64,000 nucleotides of DNA from Astropecten irregularis (Eukaryota; Echinodermata; Asteroidea; Paxillosida; Astropectinidae). The stretch lies in the NCBI GenBank assembly GCA_963971285.1, contig OZ020262.1, positions 13,309,308-13,373,307 on the forward strand. The letters run 5' to 3'. Below, one piece after another: positions 13,601-19,385 of this stretch (the first letter of the stretch is position 1; each line of letters starts with the position of its first letter). Position numbers and translations under genes: made by a program. A model generated the notes under the pieces. That model saw only the letters and a program-made list of their open reading frames with translations. It was not told the DNA's origin and searched no databases.

Positions 13601-16600
13601 CTGAAAGCTCACCTGTTTCAGGAGATGTACTATCAATAACTTCTGGTTCGTAGTATATCTGAACAGGTCAACAAATCAAACAAGAGCTCATAGTCTTTAC
13701 AGCTGTAATTTTCTGCTTGATTCTCCAGAATTTCTGCAGCCGTGTCCTGCAGGTTCGCCAGACACCTTGCGGCTTGAAGCTTGTACTCATGCTACTCTTC
13801 CCTGCGTTTCCTCCAAAAGGTACACTCAAGACAAAACTGTTTCGATGATGACTTCTTTGTCAGAAGTAATAGGGATAATAATAATAATAATTTGGGAGGC
13901 TAATCATCCTTACTCGCAGCTGGGGTGCTGAATTGTGAAGGATGCGACTTCAACGTGATCGAGTAGCAGGCTTTCATAGTGAACCAGATCATACGATAAT
14001 GACAACAGCCAAAATGCAGTTTGGAACCGGGTTGAGATTTTCAACCCTGGTCCCTACCAGATTTGATTTTGATCCGGTTAATTGGCTGTCCTACCCGAGT
14101 TGGCTCAGGGTTGAAACTTTTCAAGTATGAAAAGGGTTTGAAAAACTCTCGGGGTTCGATCCGGTTCCCTACCCCGAGATTTTGGATAGTGTGAAAAGTC
14201 CTGTAAGGATTTCTCGCAAATGAGTCTCAAATTTTATTTTGCTGCTAGCGTTTGTTTAATAATTGAGGGCCTCAAAAATCATAATTCCCTGACAGATAGA
14301 TGTTATTTTTGACTGGATGTGAGGCCATCACTGAATTATCATTTTGGGAATAACTGTCTTTTTTTCGTACCATCATCCCAGGTCCTCATATCTCATTCGT
14401 GGTCCTGAACCTGAGTAACATGAGCGTCTGCGACACTCGCATCGACACCAGTCTGTCCGAGGAGGAGTACGACCGATGTCTCAACCAGGATGTGTGTAGC
14501 TTTGATGTGAGTCTTATTAACGGACATTGATATTTTCTGATCACGCTCTTCGGCAAGAAGAATCAGAGCAATAACCTGAATTGCTCAACTGGAATCCAAA
14601 TATGATTCTAAATCTGGATGCTGGGTATAAATGAGTATTGAAATGTCTGATTTAACCCAACGTAATTTACCGTGACCAGATGGTTCTTCAGCAAAGGAAC
14701 TTGACTCTGGCCCAAGGCTCTTAAACTCTTCCTAGTTCCTTAGAAAATGTTTACCACCAGACTTTTATTTACTACGCCAGATGAGAATGTAAGGTCATTT
14801 GGCCAGATTCCCTGTGAGTGATCAAGCCAGACGGATTCTCTCTTTGAGAGAACTTACTGGTAGGACTCACCCGGTAGGGCATCTACATGACACGTGGTTG
14901 CTTCAGATGGATCGGTATTTTTCTGAGATGGGGATAGGTCGCGTGGCTGCCTGGGGGATGGCCATCAGGAGACCGAAGGAGTACCGCTCGAAGGCAGATG
15001 TGGCAACGCGCTGTCACGACCCATGCTCCCACTGATTGATTGATGGACCCAAGTTAAAACCATTATTACCAAGTGATATTTACGAGTGAGTAATTACAAG
15101 CATGTGACTCAATTTGAGTCACTCACTTTGAGTCACTAGTGAGTAAAGTGACTCAACTGAGAATGGTTAATACTCAAGTCACACACTTCATCAAAGAACT
15201 TAAAAGTTCGGCAACTCAACTTCCAGTTTCTTCTCTGTTTTTATCAAAAACAAAAATGTTATTCACCTTGTTTCTGTTTTCAGATAACGCCGGTACTGAG
15301 TGCCACCGGTTCCCAGTACGTCCTGGCCTGCATCATTGGTACAGTGCGCCTCTTCTCCATGGAAACGACCTTGCAGGTCATGGCAGCCAAGATGGAGGAC
15401 CCCAACAGTTCCAGGACCAAGAGGGCTTTTGCAGACAAAGTGTCCGTACGGGTTTCCATGGCAAAGGGAAACATCAATATCATATCCTATGCACCGGTAA
15501 TTATAAGGCATATTATTTTACAAAAATATGTAGGTGGTACCAAAGATTATTGGGCTGGGCTTTGGTTTTTGTTTTTGTAAGAGAGCAGTCTTTCAAATCA
15601 TCTAGTTTTTCAAAAATGCATCCCATCAAAACTTACCTGTGAACATTTCATTGAAAAGAGAACAAAGAAAAATTGACTGGAGTGGGATTCAAACCAGCTA
15701 CCCCTGGAATACGTCTTACCGGCGCTCTTATGTTGGACTGTTTGTTCGTTTGGCAGTCATAAGCCACGAAACCACTCACATTCCGATATATTTAAGGCAC
15801 ATGGAGCGTTGCAGCGGAATAAGCCATTTGCGAGATAAATCTGAATAGTATCTGGTACACAGACTTCTTCCATTGCATATAAACACCCCAGTCTGAATTT
15901 CCCAGACTAAGACACTGTTGCTATATCACATATGATTCGGGGCAAGCTTTTTCTTTTTCTCTGTTACATAACAGACGTCTTGCACTAATGCACTGTTCAT
16001 AATGGATGGCACAAAGGAAGCAGTCCATTCTAGAGATGGGTATCACTATGCAAAAGCTTGCCCTTCTTTAGTCTTGGAAATTCAAATCGGCGTGTTTATA
16101 TGCAATGAAAGAAGTCTGTGTACCAGATACTATTCAGATTTAACTCGCATATGGCTTATTGGTAACCATGCTTTCAAGAGAAAAGGAATAATAGTTTTGT
16201 TTTCATAAGTGAATTCATGCAAATTCATGCATGTTTTTGAATGTCATTTGGGTTGCTACAGAGAAAATCAGCTGGAAACACAAATTCCCTAGTTTGAATT
16301 GGGACATCGCCATCATATGGCTAGGTAGCTCAGTTGGTCACGAGTGCCAGTACTGTATCCAGGTCATCACAGGTTCCAATTCCCCTCAAGTCAATTGTTC
16401 TCTGTTCACCCTTCAACGACTGAAAAAGAAAAGCAACGAAAAAAGCATTAGAAATCAAAAGTGCAAACTTGATTCATAAAGATGGCTCTCTGTATTCCAT
16501 CCTGTGTCGAATTTTGTCAATTTTTCAGAGTTCTTCATTTGTAATTTTTGGTTTGTTTTCCCTTTTTCCCTTTTATTTTTAGAAATACAACTCTGTTGAC

Positions 16601-17882
16601 ATCTTGCTGTTGGCTGACAAGAATACAGTGAGATCGAGGCAACATGTCTATAGTTCATACATGAAATGGTGGGTAAAAAAAAATTAAACAAATTTCAAAA
16701 TTGATGATTTAAGTATAACGAGAGAGAAACTTTAACTTTGGTTGGGCCAAGCCGCTGAACAGCCAGCCCAGGCCAGGCCAGGCCTGGGCTTTGCCTGGCC
16801 TCTTGGGCTTCCATAATCCCTAGCCTTGAACTATCAACTTCAAGCCCCTGATTTGTCCTGGGTCATAGCTGCTACTAACCTGGTTCACAGATTGAGTCCA
16901 CATTGATCATGGACACACTTTGGTTGATGAACAATTTGCAGCCGATTATTACTTGTATCGGAAATTTTAGGCCCTTTTCCAAATCTTGGCTCCGGCTCTG
17001 TCATCCATATGCTGAAAACATAGGTTGTGGTTTTTCATTGAAGCTGAAGCTCTTTCAAACCGGGGAATCCACAACCGAACCGCAGCCAAAAGCCTCTATT
17101 TTGGTACCCGTTATTTTAGAACGAATTCACGGAATGGAGCCGGAGCTTAGGCTGAGGTTTGGAAAAGGGCCCTACGATATAAATGTGGTATGAGGAATGT
17201 ACTTCATACTCGATAGTTTTTGAGAGGGGAAGTGGAGGTAGTTTCCTGTCAGCCCTTCTGACCTTCTTGTCCGATTCTTCATTTTTCTCTTTCCAGGAGG
17301 AAGAGGAAATCCCCCACAGCCTATGAGCAGCAGCATCGGCAAATCACCTGGCTCATGGACGGGGACACAGCCCGTAACAGCGAGCTCTTTGTCCGTCGAC
17401 TGGTGCTCCAGCTGGCAGACGTCGCCGTCTACGTCTCAGAAGGCTTGGACATAGACAAGGACCGACTCCAGCAGTTTTGGAAGGAGGACAAGACGAACGC
17501 CGAGACTGAACTGCTGCGCAGGATCATGGTGAGAGAGTAGATCTAAGACACTCATATTAAGTGCTTGGAGGTAGGAGGGCCTGACACGTCCTCATCAGGA
17601 GACCCTGATGGTCTACTGATGAGCTCTCTCCTGATGAGGACTAGAGCAGACTAGTCGAAACGTTGAGACCTTAACTGCGAGAAGTGCGAACGATATAGAA
17701 GTGCGAAAGTACGAACAATTCTTACAAGGTGTTTCCGCAAACCCATCCACATATTAAAGATGATGGAGGATAATATTTAGTTAGTGAGAGGGAGTTTTGA
17801 CATTGTTCACTTTTTACGATCCTCTCATCAGGCCAAGAGGGAAAGGAGACACCACAGGCAGCCAGTCGGCCTCCAGCAATGA
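2..17882 (+). CDS. WD40-like repeat / coiled-coil protein, 3' part of gene (25 exons, 5' end outside window)
   Basis: Joining 25 exons with GT-AG borders and matching phases gives 999 codons with no internal stop and a TGA at 17880-17882. The model numbers residues from the window edge, so the true N-terminus is missing. Residues 22-60 are rich in Gly, Pro and Gln. Residues 60-80 and about 190-255 look helical or coiled-coil (many E, K, Q, R, L). Divergent WD40-like strands are seen at about 375-400 ([20 protein letters not shown]), 425-450 (ending GILQLWSM), 510-545 ([15 protein letters not shown], then [13 protein letters not shown]), 585-610 (SGLICEWL) and 807-830 ([19 protein letters not shown]). 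A charged K/R/E helix (about 650-690) interrupts the repeats, and the C-terminus is helical and basic. Such coiled-coil plus propeller layouts are common in axonemal and scaffold proteins, but I recognise no specific family. Function unknown. Confidence 0.75.
240..330. repeat. GTACTC-rich degenerate repeat
   Basis: Dense repeats of TTGTACT and TACTCGT/TACTCAT. The same sequence character appears in the larger element at 8908-9324, so this is probably a fragment of that family. Confidence 0.5.
612..860 (+). mobile_element. MITE family G copy (CAATTTCAT...GCTTAGCA ends)
   Basis: Contains CATTTCTGTCTTTAAAAA, TTGCAATTGTTCTTTGGCTG and GACCATGAATATCAAATGGA, all shared with the copies at 12318-12562 (inverted) and 18452-18698. 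The ends carry inverted TTTGCTAAGC / GCTTAGCAAA blocks. Confidence 0.75.
865..1427. other. Intron sequence, nothing recognised
   Basis: No exon, repeat family or RNA gene was recognised in this stretch of intron 1. The open frames within it show no domain. Confidence 0.5.
1428..1896 (+). mobile_element. MITE family B copy (with extra internal sequence)
   Basis: Opens with GTACCATACTTTGGTAGGAA and closes with GTATGATATTACCTTTAA. It holds the family's GAAATGTTCACAGATTTACC and GGGTATAAAGATGGTGCTGG blocks. About 100 bases near 1757-1850 are not in other copies. Confidence 0.75.
2054..2255 (+). CDS. WD-like gene exon 2
   Basis: Acceptor TTTTAG, donor GTAAGA; enters phase 0, leaves phase 1. Encodes a Gly/Pro/Gln-rich segment ([20 protein letters not shown]) followed by a charged helix ([20 protein letters not shown]). 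Confidence 0.8.
2395..2465 (+). repeat. Dispersed repeat with T-tract (GGCTTGAGGCTAGG)
   Basis: GGCTTGAGGCTAGG, a T-tract and TGCTACCGTCATTTTGTAT recur at 8325-8400 with small changes. Fragment of an unnamed repeat. Confidence 0.5.
2625..2985. mobile_element. MITE family E copy split by a family D insertion
   Basis: 2625-2712 and 2938-2985 are the two halves of family E (GAGTTACGAAGGATAACCCA and GTCCTACGATTGATAGTAAT). Between them sits a family D element (GGCTCAGGCTCCGGCTCCGG to TTTCGAAAAGGCCC). The copy at 6476-6640 shows the uninterrupted form. Confidence 0.75.
3002..3119 (+). CDS. WD-like gene exon 3
   Basis: Acceptor TGCCAG, donor GTAAGC; phase 1 to 2. Encodes [20 protein letters not shown] and a helical stretch ending [10 protein letters not shown]. 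Confidence 0.8.
3171..3560 (-). mobile_element. tRNA-like SINE interrupted by a 201-bp MITE
   Basis: The core at 3204-3276, read on the minus strand, has A-box-like TAGCTCAGTTGGTAGAGAAC and B-box-like GGTTCGAATCC. The head (GGCAGTCAGAAGCCATGAAA, minus-strand sense inverted) continues at 3520. The uninterrupted head is seen at 56459-56545. Confidence 0.8.
3298..3498. mobile_element. 201-bp MITE (family J) with TIRs, inserted in the SINE
   Basis: The left end TATACACTGATCCGACGGCG and the right end CGCCGTCGGATTGGTGTATA are inverted repeats with two mismatches. The right half matches 8545-8658 (GCGTAAATTC, GCAGTAAT, GCGGATGGTATGT). Confidence 0.8.
3807..3906 (+). CDS. WD-like gene exon 4
   Basis: Acceptor TATAG, donor GTAAGT; phase 2 to 0. 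Encodes [20 protein letters not shown] and ends [12 protein letters not shown]. The last 30 bases of this exon reappear, degenerate, as the core of the minisatellite in the next intron. Confidence 0.8.
3915..4254 (+). repeat. 43-bp minisatellite derived from the upstream exon end
   Basis: About nine units of roughly 43 bp (two shortened to about 27 bp) share the core AAACCATGGCAAATGGCTGA. That core also forms the end of exon 4, where it encodes KPWQMAD. Each unit then reads ATATTTACAGAAAGGGAAAC where the exon and donor read ATTATTACATGGTAAGTTGA. The array is therefore best read as tandem copies of the exon-donor junction whose donor site has decayed. Confidence 0.85.
4282..4373 (+). CDS. WD-like gene exon 5
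   Basis: Acceptor TTTCACAG, donor GTATCC (weak); phase 0 to 2. Encodes [20 protein letters not shown] and [10 protein letters not shown]. The weak donor was chosen because it alone keeps the frame with exon 6. Confidence 0.7.
4575..4910. mobile_element. MITE family D copy with hexanucleotide expansion
   Basis: The ends AGGGCTAAAAGCC and TTTGATAAAGGCCCT and the interior AAAATATTGGTTGTGGTTTT match the copies at 2713-2940, 7391-7652 and 16970-17172. The GGCTCC/GGCTCA unit near the left end is expanded to over 100 bp (4594-4715). Confidence 0.8.
5085..5184 (+). CDS. WD-like gene exon 6
   Basis: Acceptor TTGTTCAG, donor GTAAGA; phase 2 to 0. Encodes an Ala/Glu/Arg-rich helix, [20 protein letters not shown] then [13 protein letters not shown]. 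Confidence 0.8.
5339..5437 (+). CDS. WD-like gene exon 7
   Basis: Acceptor ATAATCAG, donor GTTGGT; phase 0 both sides. Encodes [20 protein letters not shown] then [13 protein letters not shown], continuing the helical region. Confidence 0.75.
5662..5805 (+). mobile_element. MITE family B fragment (5' half)
   Basis: Starts AGTAGTATCATACTTTGGTG and runs to TGGTGTATTTATCCAGAAAT; the 3' half is missing. Confidence 0.75.
5850..5953 (+). CDS. WD-like gene exon 8
   Basis: Acceptor TTTTCAG, donor GTATAA; phase 0 to 2. Encodes [20 protein letters not shown] then [14 protein letters not shown]; polar, probably a flexible linker. Confidence 0.75.
5990..6263. mobile_element. MITE family B variant (B2)
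   Basis: Ends AAGGTATAATACATGATTGG and TACCAGTCCTGTACTGTATG are imperfect inverted repeats. The interior has TGAGCTCAATCTGCCATCTG and TTGATCTCGCCGAGG like the copies at 12563-12901, 22131-22453 and 45729-46099. Confidence 0.7.
6319..6390 (+). CDS. WD-like gene exon 9
   Basis: Acceptor ATTGTAG, donor GTAAGT; phase 2 to 2. A short exon encoding [20 protein letters not shown] and DNV; Ser/Asp-rich linker. Confidence 0.75.
6476..6640. mobile_element. MITE family E copy
   Basis: TTTCACAAAGCCCTAC at the left and TTTGGTGAAATTGAT at the right bracket AACTCGAGTTACGAAAGATA and AGTCCTACGATTGATAGTAA. Confidence 0.75.
6776..6908 (+). CDS. WD-like gene exon 10
   Basis: Acceptor TGTCTCAG, donor GTAAGG; phase 2 to 0. 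Encodes [20 protein letters not shown], then [15 protein letters not shown], ending ETAYWK. Confidence 0.8.
6931..7020 (-). mobile_element. MITE family G fragment
   Basis: GGGACCAATTTCATAGAGCT followed by AAGCACATAACTTGCTTAAT matches one end of family G. Confidence 0.55.
7219..7327 (+). CDS. WD-like gene exon 11 (first WD-like blade)
   Basis: Acceptor CTCTGCAG, donor GTAGGT; phase 0 to 1. Encodes [20 protein letters not shown] then LGCLRG. This has the WD40 pattern of hydrophobic strand, H/P-bearing turn, hydrophobic strand and Gly turn. Confidence 0.8.
7391..7652. mobile_element. MITE family D copy
   Basis: AGGGCCTTTCTCAAACCTCG, GGTTCCGGTTCCAGCTCCGG, then AAAACCACAACTTATATTTT and GAGCTGGAGCCTGAGCC; both ends have GGCTCC-type repeats. 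Confidence 0.7.
7657..7946 (-). mobile_element. MITE family B copy
   Basis: Ends TACCAAAGAATGATACTACC; the interior has CTGTAAGTTATAGGTAAATC and GTGAAAAACAGCCACAGT. Its left part abuts a family D copy. Confidence 0.75.
8064..8203 (+). CDS. WD-like gene exon 12
   Basis: Acceptor CGTCCAG, donor GTAAGC; phase 1 to 0. Encodes [20 protein letters not shown], then [20 protein letters not shown]; the second part is a typical WD blade start (I-x-W-S-x-D-S-x-x-L-V-S). Confidence 0.8.
8325..8535. repeat. Foldback repeat with 11-bp hairpin arms
   Basis: CATGACGAAGC (8410-8420) and GCTTCGTCATG (8436-8446) are perfect inverted arms around a 15-base loop. The symmetry continues imperfectly outward for about 35 bp (AATGGAATAAAGGG versus CCCTTCATTTCATT). 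Confidence 0.7.
8545..8658. mobile_element. MITE family J fragment (right half)
   Basis: AGCGTAAATTCTTCTGTTGC to GCCGTCGGATCGGTCTATGA matches the right half of the element at 3298-3498. Confidence 0.65.
8725..8881 (+). CDS. WD-like gene exon 13
   Basis: Acceptor CCCTCTAG, donor GTAGAA; phase 0 to 1. Begins GILQLWSM, the closing strand of a WD repeat with Leu-Trp in the WD position, followed by a polar loop ([17 protein letters not shown] and beyond). Confidence 0.8.
8908..9324. mobile_element. GAGTAC-rich element with hAT-like ends
   Basis: CAAAATTGGAGTAC at the left and GTACTCCAACACTG at the right are inverted. The interior is saturated with GAGTAC/GTACTC motifs, as in hAT-type elements with subterminal repeats. 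No clear target duplication was seen. Confidence 0.5.
9518..9606 (+). CDS. WD-like gene exon 14
   Basis: Acceptor TTCTGCAG, donor GTAGGT; phase 1 to 0. Encodes [20 protein letters not shown] then PSHTLLATQ, a WD blade start with the F-H-P turn. Confidence 0.8.
9860..10074 (-). mobile_element. MITE family B fragment with a nested MITE
   Basis: 9860-9895 and 10006-10074 carry family B sequence (ATGGTATGTTTGTACCA and AAGTTATAGGTAAATCTGTG). A 110-bp element lies between them. Confidence 0.75.
9896..10005. mobile_element. 110-bp MITE with GGGCCTGTTTGTTTA ends
   Basis: GGGCCTGTTTGTTTA and TAAACAAACAGGCCC are perfect inverted repeats. Inside are several GGATCC motifs. It interrupts a family B element. 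Confidence 0.8.
10141..10239 (+). CDS. WD-like gene exon 15
   Basis: Acceptor GGTTGTAG, donor GTACGT; phase 0 both sides. [20 protein letters not shown] completes the blade begun in exon 14 (G-x-x-N-G-D-I-L-K). Confidence 0.8.
10365..10451 (+). mobile_element. Penelope-like terminal fragment (family F)
   Basis: AACTGCTGCAAACTGCTCAT through ATGCTTGGAGTTGGGAGGGC matches, inverted, the copy at 11033-11175 and, in part, 63215-63400. Confidence 0.4.
10446..10910. mobile_element. Element with CAGGCCT ends and AGGAGAG/CTCTCCT repeats
   Basis: CAGGCCTTCATTTT at the left and AAAATCAAGGCCAGGCCTG at the right are inverted with a short indel. AGGAGAG/CTCTCCT recurs near both ends. It appears inserted in a family F fragment. 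Confidence 0.5.
10850..10881. repeat. 32-bp perfect palindrome
   Basis: The arm AGGAGAGTGAGAGTGA (10850-10865) is followed immediately by its exact reverse complement (10866-10881), with no spacer. Confidence 0.9.
11033..11175 (-). mobile_element. Penelope-like terminal fragment (family F)
   Basis: GGAGTTGGGAGAGCC and CCCTCCTAACTCCAAGG are inverted. Between them lies CCTGCTAGGATCGAAACGTC, a hairpin followed by GAAAC as in Penelope-type terminal repeats. Confidence 0.4.
11328..11488 (+). CDS. WD-like gene exon 16
   Basis: Acceptor AAATCAG, donor GTGAGA; phase 0 to 2. Encodes [20 protein letters not shown], then [20 protein letters not shown] and GLICEWLS; the last part is a WD repeat ending in C-E-W-L. 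Confidence 0.8.
11570..11946 (+). mobile_element. MITE family B copy
   Basis: Starts GGTTCTGTCATATTTTGGTA, ends AACCAAAGTATGAAATTACT; interior matches the family throughout. Confidence 0.8.
12075..12174 (+). CDS. WD-like gene exon 17
   Basis: Acceptor TCATGCAG, donor GTAAGA; phase 2 to 0. Encodes [20 protein letters not shown] then [13 protein letters not shown]. Confidence 0.8.
12318..12562 (-). mobile_element. MITE family G copy
   Basis: GGGCCCAATTTCATAGAGCT at the left and TTTGAAATTTGCCCCTGG at the right; full-length, opposite orientation to 612-860. Confidence 0.8.
12563..12901 (+). mobile_element. MITE family B2 copy
   Basis: AACCAAAACAGAAATGTTTC at the left and TTACCAATCATGTACTATAC at the right; ends just before exon 18 of the WD-like gene. 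Confidence 0.7.
12929..13072 (+). CDS. WD-like gene exon 18
   Basis: Acceptor TCTCGTAG, donor GTAATA; phase 0 both sides. Encodes a strongly charged helix ([20 protein letters not shown]) that breaks up the propeller-like part. Confidence 0.8.
13213..13332 (+). CDS. WD-like gene exon 19
   Basis: Acceptor TTTTGCAG, donor GTAGGC; phase 0 both sides. Encodes [20 protein letters not shown] then [20 protein letters not shown]. Confidence 0.8.
13425..13640 (+). mobile_element. LINE reverse-transcriptase C-terminal fragment
   Basis: The frame encodes [20 protein letters not shown], then [13 protein letters not shown]. This matches the C-terminal signature of CR1/L2/Jockey-type non-LTR reverse transcriptases (R-x-F-x-V-x-G-P-R-L-W-N-x-L-P ... 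F-K-x-x-L-K-x-H-L-F). The rest of the element is absent. Confidence 0.75.
13729..13819 (+). CDS. WD-like gene exon 20
   Basis: Acceptor TTCTCCAG, donor GTACAC; phase 0 to 1. Encodes [20 protein letters not shown] then [11 protein letters not shown] second CAG inside the exon (after 16 bases) would change the frame, so the first was chosen. Confidence 0.75.
13990..14206 (-). mobile_element. MITE family H copy (TTTTCACACTATCC ends)
   Basis: GAACCGGGTTGAGATTTTCA, GGGGTTCGATCCGGTT and ATTTTGGATAGTGTGAAAAG match, inverted, the copies at 47427-47612 and 57538-57880. Confidence 0.7.
14382..14506 (+). CDS. WD-like gene exon 21
   Basis: Acceptor CATCCCAG, donor GTGAGT; phase 1 to 0. Encodes [20 protein letters not shown] then [20 protein letters not shown]. 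Confidence 0.8.
15105..15155. repeat. Cluster of four TGA(C/G)TCA heptamers
   Basis: Exact AP-1-type heptamers at 15105, 15115, 15129 and 15149 lie in a repeat of GTGACTCA/TGAGTCAC. They may be repeat-borne and not regulatory. Confidence 0.5.
15284..15496 (+). CDS. WD-like gene exon 22
   Basis: Acceptor GTTTTCAG, donor GTAATT; phase 0 both sides, 71 codons. Begins [20 protein letters not shown] then VRLFSMET, a clear WD-type blade (S-x-x-G-x-x-V-L-A-x-x-x-G-x-V-R-L-F), followed by a basic segment. Confidence 0.85.
15646..15795 (-). mobile_element. tRNA-like SINE, internally deleted
   Basis: ATTGACTGGAGTGGGATTCA and GGCAGTCATAAGCCACGAAA are present, but the A-box part of the tRNA-like core is lost. 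Confidence 0.7.
16317..16440 (+). mobile_element. tRNA-like SINE, diverged
   Basis: GCTAGGTAGCTCAGTTGGTC, GGTTCCAATTCCCC and GTCAATTGTTCTCTGTTCAC follow the SINE core and tail. Confidence 0.7.
16583..16668 (+). CDS. WD-like gene exon 23
   Basis: Acceptor TATTTTTAG, donor GTGGGT; phase 0 to 2. Encodes [20 protein letters not shown] then HVYSSYMK. Confidence 0.75.
16970..17172. mobile_element. MITE family D copy, full length
   Basis: The ends GGCCCTTTTCCAAA and TTTGGAAAAGGGCC are perfect inverted repeats. The interior GCTGAAAACATAGGTTGTGG matches other copies. Confidence 0.8.
17297..17528 (+). CDS. WD-like gene exon 24
   Basis: Acceptor TTTCCAG, donor GTGAGA; phase 2 to 0. Encodes a helical C-terminal segment: [20 protein letters not shown], then [20 protein letters not shown] and a charged helix ending LLRRIM. 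Confidence 0.85.
17562..17760 (+). mobile_element. Penelope-like fragment with hammerhead-like motif
   Basis: CTGATGA at 17631, a stem GACTAG/CTAGTC and GAAAC at 17657-17661 resemble a hammerhead ribozyme core. One extra G separates CTGATGA from the stem. ACGTC at 17586-17590 fits the cleavage-site side of stem III. Stem I does not pair correctly, so activity is doubtful. Penelope-like elements are known to carry hammerheads. It fills much of the last intron of the WD-like gene. Confidence 0.45.
17832..17882 (+). CDS. WD-like gene terminal exon with stop
   Basis: After acceptor CTCATCAG the phase-0 frame reads [16 protein letters not shown] and stops at TGA 17880-17882. Without it, reading through the exon 24 donor would stop only four codons later. 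The basic tail fits the preceding helix. No convincing AATAAA was seen close downstream, so the 3' end of the mRNA is unknown. Confidence 0.6.
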   Translation, partial: AKRERRHHRQPVGLQQ

Positions 17883-17944
17883 GAGATGACTCTCCATGCA
17901 CACTGGAGGCAGCCACTTGAGAGGCAATCCACTAGAAGACCACT

Positions 17945-18372
17945 GGTTGCACCAAACTCATCGTTACTTACTATCAATCGTAGGACTTTGGATGCATAGG
18001 GGCCCTACGTGGAATAGGTCCCGGCTGCGATGGGTAATCCTTCATAACTCGAGTTACGATCGATCGTAGGGCTTCGTGAAATCGACCCCAGGGGTTGCTT
18101 TCACCAAACTCTTCGTAACTTACTATCAATCGTAGGACTTTGGATGCATAGGGGCCCTACGTGGAATAGGTCCCGGCTGCGATGGGTAATCCTTCATAAC
18201 TCGAGTTACGATCGATCGTAGGGCTTCGTGAAATCGACCCCAGGGGTTGCTTTAACCAAACTCTTCGTAACTTACTATCAATCGTAGGACTTGTGATTCG
18301 TTGCAGCCATACGTACGATGCGATGGGTTATAAGAGTTACGGTCGATTGTAGTGCATCGTGAAATTGATCAC
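17945..18372. repeat. Tandem triplication of MITE family E
   Basis: Three units of about 150 bp (152 bp between the second and third). Units 1 and 2 are nearly identical, from TTACTATCAATCGTAGGACT to GTGAAATCGACCCCAGGGGT. The array starts about 60 bp after the WD-like gene's stop codon. Confidence 0.85.
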
Positions 18373-18451
18373 AGATTGGGTTAAGTATCCACTTCCTACA
18401 TCGTCATCTGAAATAGACCGATGCTTATCAAACATGAAGGTCCTGTTAACC

Positions 18452-18698
18452 AGGGGCCAATTTCATAAAACTGTTAAGCACAACAATTTGCTAAGCAGGA
18501 CATTTCTGTCTTACTAAAAACAGGGTTACCAACCAAATGATTTCCACGTGTTGTGTATCACTTGTGATTGTTCTTTGGCTGTTGTTTGCTGACCATGAAT
18601 ATCAAATGGAATTTTCAACACTGGTCTGTTTTATTGGGCGAGACATTTTTGTGCTAAGCAAATTTTTGTGCTTAACAGTTTTATGAAATTGGTCCCAG
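18452..18698 (+). mobile_element. MITE family G copy, full length
   Basis: GGGGCCAATTTCATAAAACT and AGTTTTATGAAATTGGTCCC are inverted ends; interior as in 612-860. Confidence 0.85.
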
Positions 18699-19009
18699 TC
18701 TGTCCTTATTGTCCAACATGCACCACACTCCATTGACATTGAAACACCTCTAGTCAAAAACTGACAGAATACAATTTTTTTTTTTCAGAATAGAATTCGA
18801 CAGAATTCTAGAATTAAAGTTCAAGTTCAAGTTTTTACAAATCATTGGATTTAAGATAAGAGCTATAATTATTTTTTTATTTAATCTTCATACCTGTCTG
18901 TTTCCAAGGTTGGAATGTAGGGAAAAGATATATATTTCAATGAGTATGATCTGAGCAGTTAATTTTTATCACCGGCTTGTTGAAAACACCGTGTAGACTC
19001 TGGGCGTAA

Positions 19010-19385
19010 AGGTAGTATCATACTTTGGTAGCATACTGAAATAGAAATTTTCACAGATTTACCTATAACTTACAGGGTATAAAGATGGTGATGGTAGAAA
19101 CATATCGTTTCAAGTTTTTCTGCCTGAAATGTTGTATTTATCCGGAAAAAGTAAACCAGTGACCAAAAACAATTTTGATCTTAGGAAGATCTTAGGATGT
19201 TTTCTCAAACAGTGGGCACCGTATGGGACTGGGAATTTCACAGATCACTGTAAATGTACCTTTCAGGTTTAAACATTTTAACTGTATGTTTCTACCAGCA
19301 CCATCTTCATACCCTGTAATTTATACGTAAATCTGTGAAAATTTATGTTTTGGTTTTTTACCAAAGTATGATACTACCTTTAAGG
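19010..19385 (+). mobile_element. MITE family B copy, full length with partial duplication
   Basis: AAAGGTAGTATCATACTTTG at the left and CAAAGTATGATACTACCTTT at the right. The sequence for TATGTTTCTACCAGCACCAT occurs inverted inside, so two opposed halves may have fused. Confidence 0.8.

Noticed and set aside
15263..15511. Minus-strand frames over exon 22
   Set aside because: Antisense shadows of a coding exon with a coherent plus-strand frame and splice sites.
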